A stretch of DNA of 37,885 nucleotides. Source: Erythrobacter sp. (GTDB lineage: Bacteria; Pseudomonadota; Alphaproteobacteria; Sphingomonadales; Sphingomonadaceae). Within the stretch, counting starts at the first letter, position 1; each line of letters opens with the position of its first letter. The notes beneath the pieces were generated by a model. That model made no database searches. It was not told the origin of the DNA and saw only the letters and a list, made by a program, of their open reading frames with translations. A program made the translations under genes and the position numbers. The stretch is from the NCBI GenBank assembly GCA_030065195.1, contig JASJDE010000007.1:1-37885 (forward strand). The letters are read 5' to 3'. Below are positions 23,995 through 32,958 of this stretch, one piece after another.

Positions 23995-25209
23995 CTATGC
24001 CTCTGCCACGCGCTTCAATTCAATCGGCTCGTTCTCTTCAAGAGGTGCCGCTTCTTCCAGACCTTGGACTTCGGCATTCTCGACCCGGTTCCTGCCCTTC
24101 GACTTGGCTTGGTAGAGTGCCGAGTCGGCCCGGGCAAAGAGCTGCTCGTAGGTCTCGCCTTCATGCGCCGTCGCTACGCCGAAACTCGCAGTGAGACGGA
24201 TGTCGTCGTTCAGCCCCTCGTGTTTGAGGCTTGTGAACGCCAGCCGGATCCGTTCGGCGAGGCGCTCGGCCGGCTCGTTGGGGCAATTCCAGACCGCGAT
24301 GCAGAATTCCTCACCGCCGACCCGGCCCGCCGTGTCGCATCCGCGGACCATCTTTGCGATCAATTCGCCAAAGCCCGAAATCGCATGGTCGCCCGACTGA
24401 TGTCCCCAAATATCGTTCACCTGTTTGAAGTGATCGATATCGGCCACGACGAGGCTAAGCGGGCGCCCTTCGGTCTGCGCTCGCGGAATGATGTTTCGCA
24501 TTGCCTCTTCGAAGGCCGCGCGGTTGTGGAGTCCGGTCAGCGAATCCTTCTCGCTGCTTTCGCGCAACGTATTCGTCCATTCGACAATCGTCGCGCCAAT
24601 CAGGATCATCGCGCCCATGATGTTCTTCACTCCGAGCACCAGCCCGATCAGCGAGTAGTAGATCGATTGCTGATATTCGCCCGCTGGGATGGTTTGTTCG
24701 AACATCACCGACAGCGACGGCCTGATAAAGAAGTCGGCGGTCGCAAACGCGATGAGGAAGATGATCGCCATATCGGTCAACTCGCGGCGCCGAGCACTGA
24801 TCAGCGTCGTCAATCCGACCATATACATCGCGCCATAGCCGATATTGACAAGGATCAGCGCCGGGCCCGCGTCATTGGTAAAGTTGATTGCCAGCGCCAA
24901 CACCAGGGCGGTGATCGCATAGATGGTGAGGATGGAAGGAAGATGCAGTTTCTGTCCGACCCGTTCACAAGCCGAGCCAAGGAAGAAGGTCACCCCCAAC
25001 GTGTAGAACAACTGGGTCGTGTGGAACGTATAAAACGCATCGCCGGGAAGAAAATGGGTAACCAGGTACCCGACGGCGAAACAGACATAGCCCAGACCAA
25101 ATCCGAGCACGTGACGCTTCATGCGCCCGACCCGCCAGAACACCGCGAAGGTCACCGCGAAAAGCAGCGCCATCATCGGCGTCAACAATCCTAGAATCTG
25201 CGTTTGCAT
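23995..25209 (-). CDS. Membrane-bound diguanylate cyclase (GGDEF)
   Basis: A 404-residue protein that makes cyclic di-GMP from GTP. An N-terminal sensor of about six membrane segments (residues 5-210) precedes a GGDEF domain that starts with DSLTGLHNRAAFEEAM. The active-site loop is GGEEF (298-302), D257 and D259 sit in the metal site, and the product-inhibition I-site RGCD (289-292) lies exactly five residues before it. A tail of about 25 residues rich in Glu follows. There is no EAL domain. The gene is divergent from the MBL gene. The signal is unknown. Confidence 0.92.
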   Translation of the reverse strand: MQTQILGLLTPMMALLFAVTFAVFWRVGRMKRHVLGFGLGYVCFAVGYLVTHFLPGDAFYTFHTTQLFYTLGVTFFLGSACERVGQKLHLPSILTIYAITALVLALAINFTNDAGPALILVNIGYGAMYMVGLTTLISARRRELTDMAIIFLIAFATADFFIRPSLSVMFEQTIPAGEYQQSIYYSLIGLVLGVKNIMGAMILIGATIVEWTNTLRESSEKDSLTGLHNRAAFEEAMRNIIPRAQTEGRPLSLVVADIDHFKQVNDIWGHQSGDHAISGFGELIAKMVRGCDTAGRVGGEEFCIAVWNCPNEPAERLAERIRLAFTSLKHEGLNDDIRLTASFGVATAHEGETYEQLFARADSALYQAKSKGRNRVENAEVQGLEEAAPLEENEPIELKRVAEA

Positions 25210-25485
25210 CGACCCGTAAAGCTCCCGTTGCGCCGGGTTAGGTCAATAAGGTTAAGGCCGCCTTTAGAAAGTGCGCATTTCGGGCACAATTTCGGGCCGG
25301 CTCGGCCACGCATCGATCACCCCCTTTTGGGCTGGCTCATTGGCCCGGGATTTCGGAAGATCCCGATCGACAATCGGCTTACGATTGCCGGTTGTCTCCA
25401 CGCCTCACGCTCCTATTGTGACGAAACAGGGGGAAGACAAACCGCCGGGTCGACAAAGCGCCACAAGAATTGGGGGTGAAGCGCC

Positions 25486-27177
25486 ATGCCTATCGATCCG
25501 GATTTGCTAAAGAAAAACGCGAGTTATTTCGTCTCCGATCACAGCGTGGTCTTGCGCGAAACAAAGACCGGCACGGGCGCCGTCAATCACTTGCTGCTGA
25601 GCGACTGGCTGAAGTATCTCGGCGAAACCCACACCAAGAACTGGACTACGAAGTCGGGTCAGCCTCGCTCGCGCACCTTTGCCAAGGTCCGCTGCCGGGG
25701 CGATACCGGCTGGCTCGATTGCGACGATTTCGGCGAAGAGCGAGGGCTGGAAGTCAATTTCGTCGATGTCGGCCAGGGCGACGGCTGTCACATCGTCACG
25801 CCCGACGACGAAGTGCTGTTGGTCGATGCGGGCGTCTCCGACAATATGAACCGCTTCCTCAGCTGGCGCTACAACCTGCGCTCTCGCAATGTCGAAGGTG
25901 CGCCCGACTTCGACCCGGACAAGGGAGACAAGGGTCCGTTCGAAATCGATCACGTGGTGATGTCGCACCCGGATAACGACCACTATTACGGGTTCCTCGA
26001 ATTGTTCGAGAACGCCAAGTTCACATTCGGTCCGGTCTACCACAACGGCATCGTCGAGCGTCCCGCCGAAGAGGAGCAGGAAGGCGTCGACTACAAATGG
26101 GATCTCGGCGGCCTGTTCACATCGGATAACGATGAACAATACCTGTTCGATTACATCACCAGCCCGACCAAGCTGAAGGCGTTGGTCAATCGGCATCCAA
26201 CCACCACCAAGCAGTTGATCTCGACCCTGCGCGCGCTGTTCGCCAACACGCCCGGCGCGAAAGTCCACGGCGTCGGCGTCCCGATGGCAAAGCTTGACGA
26301 GGAACACTTTCTCCCCGGTTTCGAGAAGGACAAGAAGTTCTCGCTGCAACTGCTCGGACCGATCCAGGAGAAACCGAAGTTCGGCACAAAGACGCTCACC
26401 ACCGTCCGCAGGCTTGGCAACGAAGGCGAGACCAAGAACGGCCATTCGGTCATCTTCAAGGCGCAGTACGGCAAGCTCCGCTTGCTGCTCGGCGGCGACC
26501 TGAACGTTCGGTCGCAGAACTTCCTGCTGCAATCTTACTCCGGGAAGGAACAAACGCTTTCGGACATTCACAAGGAAATGAAAAAGCTGCGCAAAAAGAA
26601 GACGCTCAACGAGGCCGATCAGGCAAAGCTTGAGCAGCTCGTTTCGGACGAAGCCGAGCAGCTCGCCGTCGGCAACGAGGTGTTCGGCGTCGATATCGCC
26701 AAGGCCTGCCACCATGGCAGCCCGCACATCCTCGACGAGTTCATCGCGGCGACCGATGCGGCGGCAACCGTGATTTCGAGCGGCGACGAGGAATCGCACG
26801 TGCATCCCCGACCGGACGCGCTGGGTGCCTATGGCAAGCATTCGCGCGGCATCCGCCCGCTGATCTTCTCGACCGAACTCGCGCGCTCGACCCGCGAATT
26901 CTCGCCCTTCATCTCCAGCTATGTCGAGGTGCTCCTTGCCATCGCGGCGATCGAGGCGGAAACCAACAAGAACAAGAAGGCGAGCATGATCGCCGAACTC
27001 GAAGACAAGCGCGATCGCAACGTCGCGGTCTACGGCATGATCACGGTGCGCGCGCTTGGCGACAAGGTGATCCTCGCACAGAAGCTCGAACGTTCCTCCA
27101 AGGCGTCGCGCAAATGGGACATCCACGAGCTCCATTACGACGACGAGGCCGAGCAGTATTACTACGATCCGCACTGA
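25486..27177 (+). CDS. Stand-alone ComEC-like metallo-beta-lactamase-fold protein
   Basis: A 563-residue soluble protein. Residues 1-85 look like an SH3-like domain (FAKVRCRGDTGWLD). The MBL core begins at 91 with NFVDVGQGDG (ComEC/Rec2-type), then LLVDAG (112-116), the metal motif SHPDNDH (160-166), NGHS (318-321), GGDLN (336-340), CHHGS (408-412) and SGDEESHVHPRPDAL around H438/H440. A charged coiled-coil-like insert lies at about 341-395, and a helical C-terminal extension of about 110 residues ends in a Tyr-rich tail. There is no signal or membrane segment, so it is cytoplasmic. Proteins like it are probably nucleases or phosphodiesterases. The SD is GGGGGTG. EttA follows by 104 bases, not obviously related. 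The opposite strand is open for 555 codons, which is a coincidence of base composition. Confidence 0.75.
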   Translation: MPIDPDLLKKNASYFVSDHSVVLRETKTGTGAVNHLLLSDWLKYLGETHTKNWTTKSGQPRSRTFAKVRCRGDTGWLDCDDFGEERGLEVNFVDVGQGDGCHIVTPDDEVLLVDAGVSDNMNRFLSWRYNLRSRNVEGAPDFDPDKGDKGPFEIDHVVMSHPDNDHYYGFLELFENAKFTFGPVYHNGIVERPAEEEQEGVDYKWDLGGLFTSDNDEQYLFDYITSPTKLKALVNRHPTTTKQLISTLRALFANTPGAKVHGVGVPMAKLDEEHFLPGFEKDKKFSLQLLGPIQEKPKFGTKTLTTVRRLGNEGETKNGHSVIFKAQYGKLRLLLGGDLNVRSQNFLLQSYSGKEQTLSDIHKEMKKLRKKKTLNEADQAKLEQLVSDEAEQLAVGNEVFGVDIAKACHHGSPHILDEFIAATDAAATVISSGDEESHVHPRPDALGAYGKHSRGIRPLIFSTELARSTREFSPFISSYVEVLLAIAAIEAETNKNKKASMIAELEDKRDRNVAVYGMITVRALGDKVILAQKLERSSKASRKWDIHELHYDDEAEQYYYDPH

Positions 27178-27281
27178 TCCGGCAGGAATGCACGCGAGCG
27201 CGCTTGCGGCCCGGCGCGCTCGCGACTATCTGGCGTGCGCAAATATCCAGCAGTTTTACCCGATCCAAAGGACGACCCACG

Positions 27282-28955
<1,674 letters not shown>

Positions 28956-28959
28956 GTCT

Positions 28960-29571
28960 TCAAAATTTCATTTCAGTTATCAGGGCTATTTCTGAAAACG
29001 ATTCTACCATTTCGGTCTTTACCTTACCTTCTATGACGTAATTCGCCGAAATCACTCCGCTATAAAGACCTGTTTGATTAGCTGTTATTTCAATTTGGAG
29101 GCCCATTATTCCCCCTGGTTCTAGGAAAACGAATCTATCTTTGTCTGCATAGCTGAACCGATAGTTTCCAACGCCATCACTTAAACATCCAACAAATTGA
29201 CCTTTCGGAGCAGTTCCGTACGCCTCAATCATGTATGAACCATCATCCACAAATTGTCTTAACTCGTCGATCTTCACATCAAAATCTCGAATCCGTATCG
29301 GCTTTTCGGTGGAATTTTGGACCGTTACATCTACGATAAAACTCTGCCGATCTGGATCACAATTGCCGGTAATGTAGGCAATCTTCTCGTCTTTGTCATT
29401 GGCATGAGCAGAGGAAGTCACTTCTCCGTGTCCGCCAATAATCTCAACCAAATTCACTATGTTATCTGCAAATGTGGATACTCCTGCGATCACAACGCCT
29501 ATGAGGGCAAGGAGAGCAAAGATTGGATTTTTTCTAATCTTCTCAGCGAGACTCAATTCCCTTTTCCCCAC
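28960..29571 (-). CDS. A+T-rich orphan membrane-anchored protein
   Basis: A 203-residue protein not recognised as a known family. A basic N-terminal stretch precedes one hydrophobic helix (about residues 16-36, PIFALLALIGVVIAGVSTF). The remainder, starting near DNIVNLVEIIGGHGEV, has alternating beta-like sequence (VDVTVQNSTEKPIRIRDFDV, GGIMGLQIEITANQTGLY) that suggests an Ig-like or beta-sandwich domain. The DNA is unlike its neighbours: 24/60 and 23/60 G+C were counted in two 60-base rows (28981-29040 and 29041-29100) against 37/60 in ettA (28681-28740). This suggests recent acquisition. It is convergent with ettA, five bases away. Confidence 0.6.
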   Translation of the reverse strand: MGKRELSLAEKIRKNPIFALLALIGVVIAGVSTFADNIVNLVEIIGGHGEVTSSAHANDKDEKIAYITGNCDPDRQSFIVDVTVQNSTEKPIRIRDFDVKIDELRQFVDDGSYMIEAYGTAPKGQFVGCLSDGVGNYRFSYADKDRFVFLEPGGIMGLQIEITANQTGLYSGVISANYVIEGKVKTEMVESFSEIALITEMKF

Positions 29572-29711
29572 CCATTCTTCGTTGAAGCTCTATCGTTGGA
29601 TTGAATACACCAAAAGGGCGATGCAAACCACCATGGGTGTTTCTCTTTTTCTGCGCTCGTGGTGTAGCGCTTGATCAGGGGTCCCGCCCCTTGTGGGCCA
29701 GACCGACTTAA

Positions 29712-29757
29712 AAATTGAGCGTCATCCCGGCTAGGCGTACAGGATGACCGACAATTT
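29712..29757. repeat. Imperfect hairpin
   Basis: AAATTG (29712-29717), a three-base gap, then GTCATCC (29721-29727), with GGATGAC (29742-29748), a three-base gap and CAATTT (29752-29757) on the other side. The 13 base pairs and the 14-base loop form a long stem with a symmetrical internal bulge. No T-run follows, so it is not a standard terminator. Confidence 0.6.
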
Positions 29758-29761
29758 CAAT

Positions 29762-29859
29762 CCCGTTCGCCCTGAGCCGGTCGAAGGGCTGTCCTTCACT
29801 CTTGATGACAGGACAGGACTTAACAAGCGCAGGGCTTCGACAAGCTCAGCCCTAACGGG
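29762..29859. repeat. Inverted pair of REP-like palindromes
   Basis: Left copy 29762-29791 and right copy 29829-29859 share CCCGTT, CTGAGC and GTCGAAG in inverted orientation. Each copy also folds alone: GCCCT/AGGGC in the left, AGGGCT/AGCCCT in the right, so stem bases differ in a compensatory way. Between them TGTCCT (29790-29795) pairs with AGGACA (29810-29815). The type CTGAGCNNGTCGAAG is common in sphingomonad intergenic DNA (from general knowledge). Confidence 0.7.
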
Positions 29860-29874
29860 TTAGGGTGGCGTGAC

Positions 29875-30141
29875 ATGGATGCCACTCACCTCATCATCCA
29901 CGGTACGGTCCAGGGCGTGTTCTACCGCGATTGGACGGTGGCATCAGCGCGCGAACTTGGCCTCACAGGCTGGGTGCGCAATCTGCGCGACGGCACGGTC
30001 GAGGCGCATTTGGAGGGCGACACCCAAATCATCGAGGCTATGATAGTGCGGATGCATGACGGTCCGTCGCGGGCTCAGGTCAAGCACATCGAGCAGGCCG
30101 AGGCCGATGAGCAGGGCCTCACCACCTTCGAGCGGCGCTGA
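29875..30141 (+). CDS. acyP: Acylphosphatase
   Basis: An 88-residue enzyme that hydrolyses carboxyl-phosphate bonds in acyl phosphates. The phosphate-binding loop GTVQGVFYR contains the essential Arg18, and GWVRN gives the catalytic Asn36. The NLRDGTVEAHLEGD strand and the C-terminal FERR complete the family. The REP-like repeats end 15 bases before the ATG, so they form part of its leader or promoter region. No operon partner is apparent. Confidence 0.95.
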   Translation: MDATHLIIHGTVQGVFYRDWTVASARELGLTGWVRNLRDGTVEAHLEGDTQIIEAMIVRMHDGPSRAQVKHIEQAEADEQGLTTFERR

Positions 30142-30310
30142 CACCGGAAGTGATCCGCCGAGTTCGCTCACACTCGCGAAAGCAGTCGAAGCGTTTTCCT
30201 ACACTCGCTCGAACCGCTAGGCATTGGGCGGCTCTTTCCCATTGTCAGCTCGCTACCAAACAACGCTCTTTGCGCGCGATAGATGCAAGCATCGTGCGTT
30301 TCGAGTTGGG

Positions 30311-30325
30311 GAAGTGTCAACTTCG
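30311..30325. repeat. 15-base palindromic motif, copy 1
   Basis: GAAGTGTCAACTTCG, whose inner GAAGT-GTCA-ACTTC is self-complementary. Its exact reverse complement is at 37561-37575, so two copies of one motif lie in two non-coding stretches of the window. Confidence 0.6.
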
Positions 30326-30379
30326 AATATTGGGTAATTTTAGTATTGAAATCAGATTCTTGAGTTCAAGCCGTGTAGC

Positions 30380-30401
30380 TGACACACTGTTAATTGTGTC
30401 A
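30380..30401. repeat. Hairpin downstream of the membrane-protein gene
   Basis: TGACACA (30380-30386) and TGTGTCA (30395-30401) are perfect reverse complements with an 8-base A+T-rich loop, 16 bases past the stop of the minus-strand gene. It may be a terminator stem without a convincing T-run. Confidence 0.4.
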
Positions 30402-30417
30402 AGTTCGCTGGCGCGGT

Positions 30418-30876
30418 CTATTCCGCCGCCTGCGTCCCGAGCCACACCCAGCCGCTGAGCACAATCGCAGAAGCAGAAACATAAGTCATCAACCCGCCGG
30501 GGATGAAGTTCACGTAGCCGCCAAGGTCCATGAACACGAAGTAACCGATATCGGCCATGCCGCCCGTCAGCGCTGCGACCCAGGCTGCCGTTCGCCAGTT
30601 TGCGCTGTTCGGTCCTCGCCACAGGAAAACTGCGCACACCACCGTCGTCGCCCCGATCCAGCCAAGGTTCCAGCCATGCTGGTTGTAGAGCGCAGAGGCC
30701 GCGGGATGCGCTTCGAACATCAGTTCTTCCTTCGGCACCGCGTCGGCCACCGCCTGCACCGCGCTCGCCGCGTCAGGCGCGCTGATGATGATCACGCCCG
30801 CGAGCACATGCACCAGTCCCCAGATCACCCACAAAATCGCCGCCACTTTCAACGCTATCGCTTGCATGTTCGTCAT
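30418..30876 (-). CDS. Small integral membrane protein, function unknown
   Basis: A 152-residue product from ATG 30876. About four hydrophobic segments are visible (LKVAAILWVIWGLVHVLAGVIII, WNLGWIGATTVVCAVFLW, WRTAAWVAALTGGMADIGYFVF, LMTYVSASAIVLSGWVWLG). No enzyme motif is seen. The frame stays open upstream to 31443, but that part is antisense to the MarR gene and is rejected. The gene is divergent from the MarR gene, with a palindromic operator between them, so it is probably the regulator's target and may act in efflux or stress. Confidence 0.75.
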   Translation of the reverse strand: MTNMQAIALKVAAILWVIWGLVHVLAGVIIISAPDAASAVQAVADAVPKEELMFEAHPAASALYNQHGWNLGWIGATTVVCAVFLWRGPNSANWRTAAWVAALTGGMADIGYFVFMDLGGYVNFIPGGLMTYVSASAIVLSGWVWLGTQAAE

Positions 30877-30940
30877 ATCCCGAGATCCCTTCAAACTTGC
30901 CAGCGCCGAATCCAGCGCGGATAGAGGGAGCGTATGAATA

Positions 30941-30959
30941 TAGTTGATAGAGTCAACTA
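30941..30959. promoter_or_regulatory. MarR-type operator palindrome
   Basis: TAGTTGA-TAGAG-TCAACTA is a perfect 7-base inverted repeat with a 5-base centre. It ends seven bases before the MarR start and lies 64 bases before the membrane-protein start. MarR-family operators often have this TTGA/TCAA form. Binding by the adjacent MarR protein is inferred. Confidence 0.7.
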
Positions 30960-30966
30960 AATAGCG

Positions 30967-31386
30967 ATGGCTGGCGAAGACCCGCTCGAATTCGCGTTCC
31001 AGGTCGACCGCTTCATGCGGCGGCTGAATGCGCGCGTGCATGCGCAGGCGCCCGAATTCGATCGCGAGAAGGTCGGGCCGATCGGCGGGATGATCCTGAT
31101 GACGCTCGCCGAAGTCCAACCCGCGCCGATGCAACGGATCGCGACCATGATGGGCCGCGACAAGGCACAGCTCAGCCGCATGTTCTCCAGCCTCGAGCGC
31201 AAGGGCCTTGTCGAGAGGGCAGCCAACACCACCGATCAACGCAGCAGCCTGTTGAGCCTCACGCCAAAGGGCGGTGAGCTGGTCGATGCGATCAAACATG
31301 CGGTGGGAGGCGCGGTGGGCGACCTGCTTGCACCGCTCGATCCGCAAGAACGAAGCGAGATGCTGAGGCTGCTGGCCAAGACCTGA
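30967..31386 (+). CDS. MarR-family transcriptional regulator
   Basis: A 139-residue protein. The winged helix is VGPIGGMILMTLAEVQPAPMQRIATMMGRDKAQLSRMFSSLERKGLVERAANTTDQRSSLLSLTPKG (residues 35-103 approx), with recognition helix KAQLSRMFSSLERKGL and the wing NTTDQRSSLLSLT. It probably binds the palindrome at 30941-30959 and so controls itself and the divergent membrane-protein gene. The ligand is unknown. Convergent with the SDR gene, 198 bases away. Confidence 0.92.
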   Translation: MAGEDPLEFAFQVDRFMRRLNARVHAQAPEFDREKVGPIGGMILMTLAEVQPAPMQRIATMMGRDKAQLSRMFSSLERKGLVERAANTTDQRSSLLSLTPKGGELVDAIKHAVGGAVGDLLAPLDPQERSEMLRLLAKT

Positions 31387-31396
31387 GCAATCGGCA

Positions 31397-31412
31397 CCCC
31401 GCCAAGGCGGGG
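31397..31412. terminator. G+C-rich hairpin after the MarR gene
   Basis: CCCCGCC-AA-GGCGGGG sits 10 bases after the MarR stop. It is a perfect 7-base inverted repeat with a two-base centre. No T-run follows, so it may be a dispersed palindrome used as a terminator rather than a true intrinsic one. Confidence 0.45.
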
Positions 31413-31513
31413 ATTCCATCCCGACTGACGTTTTCCTACTCAAGCCGTCATTGTTACGTGTCGGTCAATGGCCAAAACCCCTGACACCACACTGAAAACG
31501 CGGGAAAAATATG

Positions 31514-31550
31514 CACGGAAATCCCGGGATTTTTCTTCCCCGGGACCGTG
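31514..31550. repeat. Strong bulged hairpin between convergent MarR and SDR genes
   Basis: CACGG (31514-31518) pairs with CCGTG (31546-31550) and, after AAA on one side, TCCCGGG (31522-31528) pairs with CCCGGGA (31539-31545) around a pyrimidine-rich ten-base loop. Twelve base pairs in total. It may be a bidirectional terminator or a small structured RNA. Confidence 0.5.
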
Positions 31551-31584
31551 TAACATGCGGTCCATGTCTCGGCGCCCGAAACGC

Positions 31585-32337
31585 CTAACCGCCTTTCAGC
31601 ATCCCTCCATCAATCGCGATCTCCTGTCCGGTTACGTAGGATGCCCTCGCGCTTGCCAGGAACGCCGCCATTGCCGCGAACTCCTCTGGCTGGCCGATCC
31701 GACACGTAGGGATCGCTTCGACTGCCTTCGACCGGAAAGCCTCCGCCGGTACGCCCATTCGCTCGGCTGTGGCCGCATGAAGCGATCGCAGGCGGTCGGT
31801 GTCGATCTGGCCGGGCATCAGCAAGTTGACCGTGATCCCGTCCGCCGCAACCTCCCGCGAAAGGGTCTTCATGAAGCCGTGGAGCGCCGCGCGGATCGTG
31901 TTCGACAGGGCGAGGCCCGGGATCGGCTCGCGCACGCCCGCCGAGGTGATCGTCACGATCCGCCCAAAGCCGGCTTCGCGCATACCGGGCAGCACCAACC
32001 GGGTCAGCGTGGTGAGGGTCAGCAGCATCGGCTGGAGCGACGCGAGGATCGCCGCCTCGTCGGTGGCCTCGGCAGTCGAAGGCGGCGGGCCGCCCGAATT
32101 GTTGATCAGGATATCGACCCCGCCCAGCAGCTCCAGCGCCTTTGCGTGAATGCTTTCTGCGGCATCCCCCGCAACCAGGTCCTGCGCGAAGGTCGGCCAG
32201 TCGCCCGGTCCCTCCCCACTGCGCGACACGCCGAGAACCCGTGCGCCTTCGCCCGCCAGTTCCCGTGCGATCGCCGCGCCCAGCCCCCGGCTCGCTCCCA
32301 GCACCAGCGCCCGCTTGCCTTCCAGCCCAAGATCCAT
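31585..32337 (-). CDS. SDR-family oxidoreductase lacking the canonical YxxxK
   Basis: A 250-residue protein from ATG 32337, which has AAGGAG ten bases upstream; the frame is open to 32397. The Rossmann start is GASRGLG (14-20), then NNSGG (79-83) and the catalytic-type Ser132 in TITSAG. Where Tyr-x-x-x-Lys is expected, the sequence is S145-N-T-I-R149, so the catalytic Tyr and Lys are absent. The C-terminal part has LMPGQIDTDRL and GQEIAIDGG. It is probably a member of the atypical SDR subfamily related to 3-oxoacyl reductases. The reaction, if any, is uncertain. Confidence 0.85.
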   Translation of the reverse strand: MDLGLEGKRALVLGASRGLGAAIARELAGEGARVLGVSRSGEGPGDWPTFAQDLVAGDAAESIHAKALELLGGVDILINNSGGPPPSTAEATDEAAILASLQPMLLTLTTLTRLVLPGMREAGFGRIVTITSAGVREPIPGLALSNTIRAALHGFMKTLSREVAADGITVNLLMPGQIDTDRLRSLHAATAERMGVPAEAFRSKAVEAIPTCRIGQPEEFAAMAAFLASARASYVTGQEIAIDGGMLKGG

Positions 32338-32475
32338 TGGCTCACTCTCCTTCGCTCGCTTTGCGCTGCGCTCGCCGACCTGCGGTCGAGCGCCCATCCT
32401 TTACGCGCCTTTAACCATCCCTGCCCCATTCCGTCGCCTGCACAAAGGCACAGCCAAAGGGGGCATGCGGCGACA

Positions 32476-32949
32476 ATGGTGGGCGAGTTCGCGCTTTCGA
32501 TTTTCCTGGGCCCGGTGGGCGCGATGCTGGCCGCGGCCGCCGCGAGCGGGCTGTATGCTCTCCATGCATGGCGTTCTGCCTCCCAAGCGCGCGAAACGGA
32601 TGCTCTTGCCGGATTGTTCCGGCGCGAGGCCCTGGCGCAACAGCTCAACGATCCAAGCCTGCGTCATATTCGCGCGCGAGGTCAGCAAAGGACGGCGTCC
32701 GGCCGGTCATCCGCCGATGCCCTCCAGCGAGAAGCCATGCTGCGCCAGATGGCCGCCGTCATGCGTGGCGGCGAACGCGATTCGAGCATTGTCCGAAACG
32801 CCACCCGCTATCTCGCCGGCGAGGGCTTTGTCCTGATGGAAAACGTCGCGCATGCCCGAAACGGCGAAGCGATTGCCGAAATCGTGGAAATCGACGAGTT
32901 CGAAGAAGTCAAATTGCTCCCTCCGCCCTCCCCCGCCAAGGCGGCCTGA
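32476..32949 (+). CDS. Small protein with N-terminal membrane segment, function unknown
   Basis: A 157-residue product from ATG 32476; the frame stays open far upstream, antisense to the SDR gene. An AAAGGGGG lies about 12 bases before the ATG. One hydrophobic stretch (residues 4-28, EFALSIFLGPVGAMLAAAAASGLYAL) is followed by a charged region (LFRREALAQQLNDPSLRHIRARGQQ) and a compact tail GFVLMENVAHARNGEAIAEIVEIDEFEEVKLLPPP. No family is recognised. It is divergent from the SDR gene and convergent with the PNPOx-fold gene, nine bases away. Confidence 0.55.
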   Translation: MVGEFALSIFLGPVGAMLAAAAASGLYALHAWRSASQARETDALAGLFRREALAQQLNDPSLRHIRARGQQRTASGRSSADALQREAMLRQMAAVMRGGERDSSIVRNATRYLAGEGFVLMENVAHARNGEAIAEIVEIDEFEEVKLLPPPSPAKAA

Positions 32950-32958
32950 CGCGAACCG

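Larger units (their letters stand above)
29572..29874. other. Non-coding stretch with clustered hairpins
   Basis: No coding sequence is supported in these 303 bases. The left part (29572-29700) is A+T-rich with nothing recognised beyond a promoter region for the minus-strand orphan. The right part holds three stacked inverted repeats, listed separately, that end just before acyP. Confidence 0.6.
30142..30417. other. Non-coding stretch between acyP and the membrane-protein gene
   Basis: These 276 bases hold no supported gene. They contain a 15-base palindromic motif (30311-30325) repeated elsewhere in the window and a 7-base hairpin at 30380-30401. The right half is A+T-rich. Confidence 0.5.

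Noticed and set aside
25507-27174. Minus-strand open frame of about 555 codons spanning nearly the whole MBL gene
   Set aside because: The plus strand carries metal-ligand motifs, a good Shine-Dalgarno and a conserved fold. The antisense sequence is a Leu/Arg-rich mosaic typical of shadows.
25486-27177. Full competence protein ComEC/Rec2
   Set aside because: It has no membrane-channel region and no signal peptide. Only the MBL domain resembles ComEC.
30877-31443. N-terminal extension of the small membrane-protein frame
   Set aside because: It is antisense to the MarR helix-turn-helix gene. The membrane protein has a plausible start at 30876, and the MarR operator lies just upstream.
31468-32475. 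Upstream extension of the small orphan protein frame
   Set aside because: It is antisense to the SDR gene, which has intact family motifs and a good SD.
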